This document shows positions 12,005-19,173 of a stretch of DNA of 25,642 bases, one piece after another. The stretch comes from a virus: positions 1 to 25,642 of IMG/VR virus record IMGVR_UViG_3300046689_000187, one strand, 5' to 3'. A program made the translations under genes and the position numbers. Position 1 is the first letter of the stretch, and the number at the start of each line of letters is the position of its first letter. Under the pieces are notes generated by a model. That model ran no database searches, was not told the DNA's origin, and was given only the letters and a program-made list of their open reading frames with translations.

Positions 12005-13211
12005 TACGCGTTGCGGTCAACGTTCCGTTCACGCCCATCGTGCTAGTGCCGAATACCGAGAACGCCACGCAGAAGACGGTCGTAGGGGCCGAGAACGATT
12101 GAGCAAAAATCGGCGTGGAAATGACCTGACTTTGCCCGGCAGTAAAACTTGCAGCCAATTGCGTTGCCTGAAAGTAGTTCGCCGGGAAAACTGCTGACGT
12201 TGTCGTAACCCCGCCATTGATAGAGCCGATCGTTGTTGTCGCGCCGGCAATAAAAGCGAACGAGCATTGTAGATTCCAGTTTCCTGCCGGCACGCTGAAC
12301 GAAGTCGCATTAGCCGCGGTGCCGGTCGTCAGGGATGTTCCGCTAGTGCTGTGCAGGATGGTCTGACCGACCATGCCGGAAGCTGCGAACGATCCTGACG
12401 TGCTGCCGGTTGACGTGACAACACCGGTGCCGCTTACCGAATACAGCGCGGTTCCGGAGTTGTTGTCCAGCCAAAATAAGCTCGCTCCGGCCGGAAAGTT
12501 ATTGGCTTGCGCCCACAGGCCGTTTTTCCAGCCAGTGCCGTTCAGTCCAATGGCTGCCGTGGCCGGATTAGCGAAGTTAGCCAACCACAGACCAACCTTC
12601 ATCTTCGTCGCGCCGAGCGGCGAAGCAACAGTCGAACCGTTGTTCACCACGTCGATTTCGTTACCGATAAGCTGACCGTCACCACTGGGGTTGATGGTTG
12701 CTATGTCGTTGCCGCCCCACGCGAAACCATTGGTGACAGTACCCGCGATAGCTCCGTCCCGGCGCGCGCCTACGGCATTCGTAAAGCCGTCGCCCGTCGC
12801 ATCGATGGCCTGAAACTGTGCACAGTCCTGCTCGGCCAGGGAAGTATTGGTCGGAGTGATATAGCACGCGACGTTAAACCCGACCTGGTGCCCGACTGCC
12901 GAATTGACCGAACCCCAACGCCAGAACGAATTCAACCAGCCGCTAAAGGTGGGTGAGCCCGGCGCCGCGCCGACAGTTTCGCTTGTCACCGCGCTACCAG
13001 AAAGAGCCTGGCCGATGGTGAAGGTTGAGGATGTCAACCCGTTAAGTATCGCATTGCCCGACCATGCCGGCGCAGTGCTTGCGCCAGTAGAGACGATTAC
13101 CTGTCCCGCCGTCGAGCCAGCAGGATTAAGCAGTTGGACCGGATTAAGTGTGGCCCCGAACGAAGCAGCGCAGACCAGAGCGAGGGCCGCGATAGTGAGA
13201 AGTCGTTTCAT
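11997..13211 (-). CDS. Fibre-like protein with Sec signal peptide
   Basis: 404 residues. MKRLLTIAALALVCAASFGA is a typical Sec signal peptide with cleavage likely near residues 17-20. The rest is rich in Gly, Ser, Thr, Ala and Asn and starts with the tail-fibre style segment AGQVIVSTGASTAPAW, then PTFSGWLNSFWRWGS and long beta-rich stretches. Four Cys are in the mature part. It reads like a phage tail-fibre or adhesin, but virion fibres do not normally carry export signals. It is the last late-strand gene, after the lysis cassette, and starts after the upstream small gene with AAGGA as ribosome binding site. It could be a secreted receptor-masking or adhesin-like protein of the lysogen, or a fibre with a fortuitous hydrophobic start. 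Confidence 0.6.
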   Translation of the reverse strand: MKRLLTIAALALVCAASFGATLNPVQLLNPAGSTAGQVIVSTGASTAPAWSGNAILNGLTSSTFTIGQALSGSAVTSETVGAAPGSPTFSGWLNSFWRWGSVNSAVGHQVGFNVACYITPTNTSLAEQDCAQFQAIDATGDGFTNAVGARRDGAIAGTVTNGFAWGGNDIATINPSGDGQLIGNEIDVVNNGSTVASPLGATKMKVGLWLANFANPATAAIGLNGTGWKNGLWAQANNFPAGASLFWLDNNSGTALYSVSGTGVVTSTGSTSGSFAASGMVGQTILHSTSGTSLTTGTAANATSFSVPAGNWNLQCSFAFIAGATTTIGSINGGVTTTSAVFPANYFQATQLAASFTAGQSQVISTPIFAQSFSAPTTVFCVAFSVFGTSTMGVNGTLTATRIN

Positions 13212-13215
13212 TATT

Positions 13216-13449
13216 TCAGTCCTTGATAACGGCGTCGTCGCCGATGGTCGATGTCAAAGCGTTGTCGCAGTGGCCGGGATTGATCCAGTTCAGTGCCTTG
13301 CAAAGCAGACAGCCCCATTCCCTGCCTTCATTGCGAGCTTTGGCCGCGCGCTCGCTGATGGTTTCGTTCGGCGATCCACCAGCTAGCGTGTTGCCGGCCT
13401 CGTCGAGCAGGATCAGCAGGTTGAGGAGATAGCGAAGGATCGGATTCAT
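13216..13449 (-). CDS. Conserved small phage protein near lysis genes
   Basis: 77 residues. A hydrophobic N-terminus (MNPILRYLLNLLILLDEAGN) is followed by TLAGGSPNETISERAAKARN and a C-terminal Cys/His-containing part (GCLLCKALNWINPGHC). Proteins of this pattern are common next to phage lysis genes; their function is unknown. It overlaps the holin gene by four bases (ATGA). It is not spanin-like: no lipobox and no long coiled coil. Confidence 0.65.
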   Translation of the reverse strand: MNPILRYLLNLLILLDEAGNTLAGGSPNETISERAAKARNEGREWGCLLCKALNWINPGHCDNALTSTIGDDAVIKD

Positions 13450-14009
13450 TGCGGCGCCCCCGGAGTCGATTGCGCGAGCAGTTCGGTTTTACGATCGCTG
13501 CCGGCAGAGCTGCCGAAGTAGTAAGCAATGACGCCGGTCCATGCCGTGCCGAGCGAGCCGAGCATCAGCATCAACGCGTCGTGCGTGGCCTGCGGAAGCT
13601 GATAGAACATCATCACAACCAGCACGCCGAAGAATCCGAGCGTCACGAACAGCGCGAGGAACGGCGCCGTCACGCTCTTGGTGCTGATCTGCATGGCGCG
13701 CGCGCTGGCCCGGTCCTGCACAGCGAGAGAGGCAAGCGTCTCTGTATCCTTGAACCCGGCTTGTGCCATTGCGAGCGCGTAGTCTTGGTCTTTCGAGCGC
13801 ATCGCTGCCAGTTGCTCCGGCGTCGCACCGCTGATCGCCGCGGCCAACGTGCTTTGCCGGTCGTCGGTCGACGCATCGGGCTTGGCAGTGATGCCGAACA
13901 CGCTTTCCAGCGCCATGACAGCGCCTCCGGCGAGCGGCCCACCCAATGCCGTTGCGATCGTTGGCGCCAGCGTCTTGACGACGTTCAATGCCGATGTCCA
14001 TGCGCTCAT
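13446..14009 (-). CDS. Holin of the GTA 3TM family
   Basis: 187 residues from ATG 14009 (MSAWTSALNVVKTLAPTIAT...), overlapping the endolysin stop by four bases. Two clear membrane helices at about 115-136 (APFLALFVTLGFFGVLVVMM) and 144-165, the latter followed by YYFGSSAGSDRK, identify the GTA_holin_3TM family. A further weakly hydrophobic N-terminal segment (about 14-34) may be the third. These proteins permeabilise the inner membrane at lysis. It is a second holin-type gene besides the one at 14485. Confidence 0.75.
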   Translation of the reverse strand: MSAWTSALNVVKTLAPTIATALGGPLAGGAVMALESVFGITAKPDASTDDRQSTLAAAISGATPEQLAAMRSKDQDYALAMAQAGFKDTETLASLAVQDRASARAMQISTKSVTAPFLALFVTLGFFGVLVVMMFYQLPQATHDALMLMLGSLGTAWTGVIAYYFGSSAGSDRKTELLAQSTPGAPQ

Positions 14010-14488
14010 GACGCGGCCCTTCGGAGGTTGTTTGCGATGCGATTCGACCAGCCTTTCCCGAAGTTCTCGAAAGTAGCCAGGCTCGTGTAATAAAGCAGGC
14101 GCGAGGCATTGAACAGGATGACGATCTTCATCGGATCTGCCGCGCGCACTGCGGCGACAGTGATCGAGCCGATCACGCCGTCTGCTGTGACGCCGGCCGC
14201 CTGCTGTAACCACTGCGCCGGGTGGCCGCCGTTATAGGCTGCGTCGAATACCTGAAAGCCAATGCGCGGGTCGAACTGGTCGCACTGGCATGGATCCCAA
14301 TAGAACTTCTTCGCAATGGCCTTGGCGGTATCGAGCGGAAGATCCTTCATATCGCCGGTGTAGCCCCAGCCGCGCGCAACGCGGGCCGTGATGCCCCACA
14401 TGGTTTCTTGACCGGGGTCAGCCGGATTATTCGAATAGCCGCCCTCATTGCCAATCAGCGCAGTGAAGGAATCATCGAAGCTGCTCAT
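14006..14488 (-). CDS. Endolysin, glycoside hydrolase 108 family
   Basis: 160 residues. Residues 12-35 (IGNEGGYSNNPADPGQET, MWGIT) are the GH108 signature, with E15 as the catalytic acid. The C-terminal half (about 85-160: LQQAAGVTADGVIGSITVAA...) matches the peptidoglycan-binding domain that usually accompanies it. It cleaves peptidoglycan at lysis. There is no signal sequence, so it needs the holin for release. It is flanked by the small holin (overlap of four bases) and the 3TM holin. Confidence 0.85.
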   Translation of the reverse strand: MSSFDDSFTALIGNEGGYSNNPADPGQETMWGITARVARGWGYTGDMKDLPLDTAKAIAKKFYWDPCQCDQFDPRIGFQVFDAAYNGGHPAQWLQQAAGVTADGVIGSITVAAVRAADPMKIVILFNASRLLYYTSLATFENFGKGWSNRIANNLRRAAS

Positions 14489-14658
14489 TCGCCACCTCTA
14501 CGCCCGCCATTGCGGATCAGGTAAAACGCCTGCAAGCCGATATAGACGATCGTCGCAGCGGCGACGTACCAGTTGATGTCGTGGCTCTCTATCCATAGCC
14601 ACCAGTTCGCCCCGATTGGTGGAACTGCCTTTACAGCGCTCGCTGCGATGTCTTTCAT
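14485..14658 (-). CDS. Small holin (HP1-like, single membrane helix)
   Basis: 57 residues from ATG 14658, which has GGGGA seven bases upstream; in-frame ATG 14679 and TTG 14691 lack this. AAVK/AVPP-like start (ASAVKAVPPIGANWWLWIES) then one transmembrane helix at about 27-48 (DINWYVAAATIVYIGLQAFY) and a basic tail (RNGGRRGGE). This layout is that of HP1-type phage holins. It directly precedes and overlaps the endolysin. Confidence 0.65.
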   Translation of the reverse strand: MKDIAASAVKAVPPIGANWWLWIESHDINWYVAAATIVYIGLQAFYLIRNGGRRGGE

Positions 14659-14687
14659 TTGATTCCCCGTTTTGGTCATCTGTTTTG

Positions 14688-16661
14688 TCAAAGCATCTTT
14701 ATCCGGACAGTGGTCGCGAAGTCAGCCGCAGCCCCTGATCCATTGGCTGTCTGTACAACTACCTGAGTCACGCCGGTCGCTATTCCGCTAGCCATAGCGA
14801 TGCCGGTTGTATTGGGAGTGACGTTGACAAGTGCATTTGTCGACGCAAGTTGAGGAACGGTCAGCACATATAGACCGGGACCAGTTTTCGAGCATGCAGT
14901 CACGCCTAAACTGTTCGAGAGAACGCCTGATGAACTGATCTGACAAACCGCTTCGCCGTCGATCAGTGAACTCGGAGTTACGGCCGGTTGCTCACTGGCG
15001 AAGCTGAACGTGTTGTCATTGAGCATGTCATTCGAACGGAATCCGAAATAACCGCTTCCACCCGGCGCCTGAACAATTGCGGGATTGTGTGGCACCAGGC
15101 CACCATTGAAAAATCCGTTGCCACGGATCTGCGCGTTGAACGGGCTCCCTACGGCGCCCAATGCCGATGCATCGATGAAGATATGGTTGGTGACGAATTT
15201 CGTCGCGTCGATCTTGTCGAATACGTTGCCCTCGACAACCATATTTCCGTGCGGCATGGGATTGACCAGCACCTGAAAGATGTCAGCCGGCCCGAAATTC
15301 CCTTCGAAATAATTGTTGTAGAAGCTGCTCGCCGCACAACCAGTCCCGCCGTTGTAGGTCAGAGTGAGCGTCGCCGCGGTGCCATTGCCATTGCCTTCAA
15401 ACGAGCAATTTCTGAACGCCACCACAGTGCCTAACAGAGACGTACCAGCGCTCTTGATATTTGAGTCAAATGCGCACGAATCCCATTCGATCAGGTTGGG
15501 CGGCGTTACCGTGCCCTGCTGAGCAAGGAATCCAAGGTTATTTCCAGACAGAGAAACCTTGACGAGCTTCATGCTATTGACATCGGTAAGCTGAAGGCCA
15601 GTATCGAAACCCGTAATGGCGATATCTTCAATGACGCCGTGAATCGTCGTGCTAACGAGCAGACCAACGCCAGCGGGAGTGGCAAACGGCCGGTTAATGC
15701 GAAAACCCTTGACGGTCATCAGATCCACAAAATCACCGGCACCGATCACCGAAAGAACGGGCGATGCACTCGCCCCGGTATAGAACAGCAACGTATCTTC
15801 GGAACCGTCTCCCTCGATGCGCGGTCGGCGCCCATGATCGTTGAGTCCACCACTGACGTTACTGAACTGAGCCACCAGCGGAGTGCCGATGATGTAGCAG
15901 CCAGATGGGATGACAAGACGACTGTTCTGGGAAATGGCGGTATTAAGTGCAACCTGAAACGCGGCAGAATCGTCAGTGACGCCATCGCCCTTCGCGCCGA
16001 AGTCCTTGACGCTGATTCGCTCCCTGAGCTTGCTCTGGACAGTCCGGGAGAGTGAGCCCGCATCGCCTTCGATGTACGCTAGCTTTGTGCTGTTGATGCC
16101 AGCGTTCGCCGCAACGGAGGCATCCGTCACAGCCCCCGTTCCAGGTGTGCCGATGGCGATCGTCGTCCCGATCTTGACAGTGACGAGAGTCACGCCGACC
16201 GGGATCGGCGAATTGAACGTCAGCGTCGTGCCACTCAGAGAGAGTTGGTTGTCAGCCTGATAGGTGCCATCGAAATACACCCACATGTTCTGGACAGAAC
16301 CAGGGGCGGTGGTCAGCGTGAGTTGTGTCGTAGTGCCAGGCGTGAAATTCGTGCCGGCAACGAACAGGTTGTCTGTCAGATCGCCAGTGAGGCCAGCATT
16401 CGGATCTTCGGTGATCTGATCCCAGATCGTGACGCCCGATGCATCCTTGACAATCTGCCGATAGATTCCATTTCCCCAGATGATCGCCTGACCGCGGCTG
16501 TCGAGCTGCACCGGGTTCGTGTTGGCGATCGTGCCGGCCGAGTCCTGAAACGTGGCCTTCGGGGTAAGCGTGCCAGGGAAGTAGAATCCGACTGTGCCGC
16601 TGGCAAGCGGTTGCCCAGCGGAGTCGATGAATTGACTCTTTGCGTTCGGCAGGATTTGCAT
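14688..16661 (-). CDS. Tailspike with pectate-lyase-type beta-helix
   Basis: 657 residues. Residues 1-90 form an N-terminal head-binding part (GQPLASGTVGFYFPG, VQLDSRGQAIIWGNGIYRQI). Residues 100-165 are a beta-sandwich (FTPGTTTQLTL, VYFDGTYQ, FNSPIPVG) shared with the gene at 22513. Residues about 203-235 (SLSRTVQSKLRERISVKDFG, AKGDGVTDDSAAF) start the right-handed beta-helix typical of tailspikes that bind and often cut host polysaccharide. The catalytic residues cannot be assigned. The C-terminal 100 residues are probably trimerisation or tip structures. It is separated from the ejection genes by two terminators and precedes the lysis genes, as gene 9 ends the P22 late region. Confidence 0.8.
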   Translation of the reverse strand: MQILPNAKSQFIDSAGQPLASGTVGFYFPGTLTPKATFQDSAGTIANTNPVQLDSRGQAIIWGNGIYRQIVKDASGVTIWDQITEDPNAGLTGDLTDNLFVAGTNFTPGTTTQLTLTTAPGSVQNMWVYFDGTYQADNQLSLSGTTLTFNSPIPVGVTLVTVKIGTTIAIGTPGTGAVTDASVAANAGINSTKLAYIEGDAGSLSRTVQSKLRERISVKDFGAKGDGVTDDSAAFQVALNTAISQNSRLVIPSGCYIIGTPLVAQFSNVSGGLNDHGRRPRIEGDGSEDTLLFYTGASASPVLSVIGAGDFVDLMTVKGFRINRPFATPAGVGLLVSTTIHGVIEDIAITGFDTGLQLTDVNSMKLVKVSLSGNNLGFLAQQGTVTPPNLIEWDSCAFDSNIKSAGTSLLGTVVAFRNCSFEGNGNGTAATLTLTYNGGTGCAASSFYNNYFEGNFGPADIFQVLVNPMPHGNMVVEGNVFDKIDATKFVTNHIFIDASALGAVGSPFNAQIRGNGFFNGGLVPHNPAIVQAPGGSGYFGFRSNDMLNDNTFSFASEQPAVTPSSLIDGEAVCQISSSGVLSNSLGVTACSKTGPGLYVLTVPQLASTNALVNVTPNTTGIAMASGIATGVTQVVVQTANGSGAAADFATTVRIKML

Positions 16662-16670
16662 GTGGGCCCC

Positions 16671-16700
16671 AAAACAAAAAGGCCGCTCAATTGGCGGCCT
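16671..16700 (-). terminator. Terminator upstream of the tailspike (second of two)
   Basis: On the minus strand AGGCCGC, loop CAATTGA and GCGGCCT are followed by TTTTGTTTT. Very strong stem-loop and U-tract. It lies 10 bp before the tailspike start. Confidence 0.8.
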
Positions 16701-16705
16701 ATAAT
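16700..16705 (+). promoter_or_regulatory. Possible -10 box for the plus-strand small gene
   Basis: A perfect TATAAT on the plus strand, about 36 bp before ATG 16741. No convincing -35 box lies 16-18 bp upstream, where the sequence is A-rich then GG. It overlaps the late terminators. Confidence 0.3.
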
Positions 16706-16729
16706 AAAGAAGCCCTCACTGGGAGGGCT
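16701..16729 (-). terminator. Terminator upstream of the tailspike (first of two)
   Basis: On the minus strand AGCCCTC, loop CCAGT and GAGGGCT are followed by TCTTTATTAT. Together with the next hairpin it should stop most transcription from the ejection-protein genes unless RNA polymerase is antiterminated. Confidence 0.65.
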
Positions 16730-16740
16730 CGGAGATTTCA

Positions 16741-16947
16741 ATGAATGGTGATCAGTTCTGGAATGCGGTCGTCAAGACGGTTGTTTTCTGCCTGCTTGTG
16801 GTAGTGATCCCCCCGATTTACCGCAGACTATTGCGGGCGTGTGATCGCATTGATGAGCGCATTGCCCGCAGGCGCGGCGAGTGGGACTCCGTAGCGGGAA
16901 AGCGCATTCCCTACTGGGACCGCGAAACCGGGCCGCGCCGTAAGTAG
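16741..16947 (+). CDS. Small membrane protein, opposite to the late operon (candidate moron)
   Basis: 68 residues from ATG 16741, with GGAG six bases upstream, an ideal ribosome binding site. MNGDQFWNAVVKTVVFCLLV plus VVIPPIY is one membrane helix, followed by a highly basic cytoplasmic-type tail (RRLLRACDRIDERIARRRGE). Its last 120 bp overlap the end of the gp16-like gene on the other strand. In P22 the immI region, including sieA (superinfection exclusion), lies at this same place between gene 16 and gene 9, so an exclusion-type function is plausible but unproven. It might also be a chance ORF. Confidence 0.5.
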   Translation: MNGDQFWNAVVKTVVFCLLVVVIPPIYRRLLRACDRIDERIARRRGEWDSVAGKRIPYWDRETGPRRK

Positions 16948-19173
16948 AGCTTGCGCAGCCTTCTGACCCATTGCCGTATAAGGAAGTGCGCCGACGCCCA
17001 TCGCAGCAGCCAGCGGCGCGGTATAGCCGGGCACGAATGCCTGACCCAACGCGGCCGGTCCCATCAGGGCGAGCAGCGCGCGACCCGGAGTGCCTGAATC
17101 CGGGTATTTCGACCCAAGCACGGATTGGCCAGCGCTTGAGAAGTCCTGCATCAGTGCGTTGCCTGTTGCAGTCGCGCCTTTCCCTGCTGACTTATCCGCG
17201 CCGCGCACTGCATTATTCAGTTGCGCCGCAGTGAAAACGCCTTCGTTGTTCATCGCCCCTTGCGAGCCGGCCGCCGCGCGCAGGCGCACGAAGTTGGCAT
17301 AGGCCGAATTCGCATTTGCCAAGTCCTGAACAGCATCCGACGCGTTGTTACGCGGCAAGGATTGCTCGACAAGGTTTTTCACCTCGCCGATAGCCTGTCC
17401 GAGCTGCTGATTATCGAAAGACGGATCGCCGGTCAGGCCGCGCGAGATACGGCCAAGTTCGCTTTGAACGCCCTTCAGCGTCGCGCCGTCCATTTCGCCT
17501 TGTGGCGACAGCTTGCCGACGATCTGGTTTTTCACCACGCTCATGAACTGGCCTTGCTGCGCCGGGGGCAGGTTCTGCGCCATGCTGGCAAGGTTTCCAA
17601 GGTCTGACTGGAACTGCGGATCTGCCTTGAACGTCAGTTTTGACAGCGCATCGTCATAGGCATTGCTGATCGTCTTCTGTACGGCGGCAACGCCTTCATT
17701 GCCAATCGGGCCATCATAGGTCTGACCGAGCGGCGCAAGCACCTCGTTATAGGTCGCCTTGTTGAATCCCTGCACGGCGCGTTGCTGGCCGTTTTTAATC
17801 ATGTCGCCGACGAATGGAACGCTGGTCAACTTGGCTTCGGTGCGCGCCGCGGCGCCCCCGAGAATCTGACCTGGTGTGAGCGGCACGCCGGCATCAAGAA
17901 GCTTCTGCTGAGCCGCGCCGACAGTGGGAGAAACCGCCGCGCCAATTGCTCGCATCAATGGATTGGCGACGCCGCCGACGATCGCGCCAGTCCCGGCTTG
18001 CTGCAATTTCTGGTTAGCGTACCCTTTCGACACGTCAGTGACGGGCTCAATCAGGCTATTGGCCGCACCAGAAAGCGCGCCAGCACCGATGCCGCCAATA
18101 ACGCCGCTGCCAGCCGGCATTGCTGCCGCGAGAGGGACAGCGCCGATTGCATTACCTACTCCGCGACCGATGTCTATGCCGGTGCCGCCGTTCGCCGCGC
18201 GCTGAGCCGCATATTGCGCATCCTGCGACTGGATGGTCTGGTCGATCTGCGGAACTGCTGCATTCAGGTCTTTTGTGAACTGCGCGTCGGGCGCGATCTT
18301 ATTCGCCAACCATGCGCCGCCGTGCGCGAGCGACTGAACGCCGCCTTTGATTGCATCGCCAATACCCATCGTGACCGCGCCAGGAGGCTGCCACGGCTTT
18401 CCGTTGACAGTCTGCTGCGCTGTCGTTGGCTGAACAGTCGCTGCCGGCGCTGTATCCTTTGCTGACATCACGCTGTTCGCCATCGCCAGGAGGGGATCAT
18501 CAGCGGCCTGCGCGGGCTGTGCCGATGCCGTAGGCGCTGCGGGAGTAGACGAAGACGCTGCGGAGCCTGATTGGACCGCATTCGCCATATCGAGCAATGG
18601 ATCACCAGTCGATGCCGGCGGCGCTGACGTGGGCGCGGCGGCCGGCTGTTTCGTAGCTTGCGGCATGATCTGTTGTCCTGTGGCCGAGATGACGGGCGCA
18701 CCGCTCATCTGTTGCGGGCTGAGTTCGGCTGCATTTGCGCTGCCAGAGATCGCCGAGGCAATCGCGTCCCCGAATTTCCTCACCATTCCGACCGCGCTCG
18801 ACAGCTTGTTAGCGTAGCCTGAATCTGTGGCATAGCCGCCGGCCTTCAGCGCCTTGCCATATGCAGACGCATCAGAGCCCGCACCTATGGCCCCTTTGTA
18901 GTTGCTGCTGATCAGGTTAGCAAAGTCATTGCCGAACGCCTGCGGGCTCGAATAGGCGCGGTACTGATCATTCGAGCCGGTCTGGTTATCCGTCGCGGCA
19001 ACGCCCGGCCCCTTGATGTTGCCGAGGTTGTTCGTGCCGGGAACGACCGACTTGCCCCAGCCGGTTTCGAGTCCCCACTGACCGAGCAGGACATCGGGCG
19101 CGACGCCGATCCGCTGGCTGACGCTGGCCGCGACCGGCGCGTACTGCTGGATGAACCCTTGAACGTTCGGCAT
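16828..19173 (-). CDS. Ejection protein (gp16 position) with glucosaminidase domain
   Basis: 781 residues from ATG 19173, overlapping the previous stop (TGATG). Residues about 5-95 (QYAPVAASVSQRIGVAPDVL, LGQWGLETGWGKS, NNLGNIKG, YRAYSSPQAFGNDFANL) form a FlgJ/GH73-like peptidoglycan hydrolase with E36 as likely acid. This would open the cell wall during DNA entry. A low-complexity Ala/Pro/Gln linker (about 150-270) follows. The long C-terminal part includes Gly/Ala-rich hydrophobic segments (AIGAVPLAAAMPAGSGVIGG...) that could insert into membranes. Order and size match P22 gp16, which is ejected with DNA. It ends opposite the small plus-strand gene. Confidence 0.7.
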   Translation of the reverse strand: MPNVQGFIQQYAPVAASVSQRIGVAPDVLLGQWGLETGWGKSVVPGTNNLGNIKGPGVAATDNQTGSNDQYRAYSSPQAFGNDFANLISSNYKGAIGAGSDASAYGKALKAGGYATDSGYANKLSSAVGMVRKFGDAIASAISGSANAAELSPQQMSGAPVISATGQQIMPQATKQPAAAPTSAPPASTGDPLLDMANAVQSGSAASSSTPAAPTASAQPAQAADDPLLAMANSVMSAKDTAPAATVQPTTAQQTVNGKPWQPPGAVTMGIGDAIKGGVQSLAHGGAWLANKIAPDAQFTKDLNAAVPQIDQTIQSQDAQYAAQRAANGGTGIDIGRGVGNAIGAVPLAAAMPAGSGVIGGIGAGALSGAANSLIEPVTDVSKGYANQKLQQAGTGAIVGGVANPLMRAIGAAVSPTVGAAQQKLLDAGVPLTPGQILGGAAARTEAKLTSVPFVGDMIKNGQQRAVQGFNKATYNEVLAPLGQTYDGPIGNEGVAAVQKTISNAYDDALSKLTFKADPQFQSDLGNLASMAQNLPPAQQGQFMSVVKNQIVGKLSPQGEMDGATLKGVQSELGRISRGLTGDPSFDNQQLGQAIGEVKNLVEQSLPRNNASDAVQDLANANSAYANFVRLRAAAGSQGAMNNEGVFTAAQLNNAVRGADKSAGKGATATGNALMQDFSSAGQSVLGSKYPDSGTPGRALLALMGPAALGQAFVPGYTAPLAAAMGVGALPYTAMGQKAAQALLTARPGFAVPVGNALSRYGVPLAAPAGNALINAITRPQ

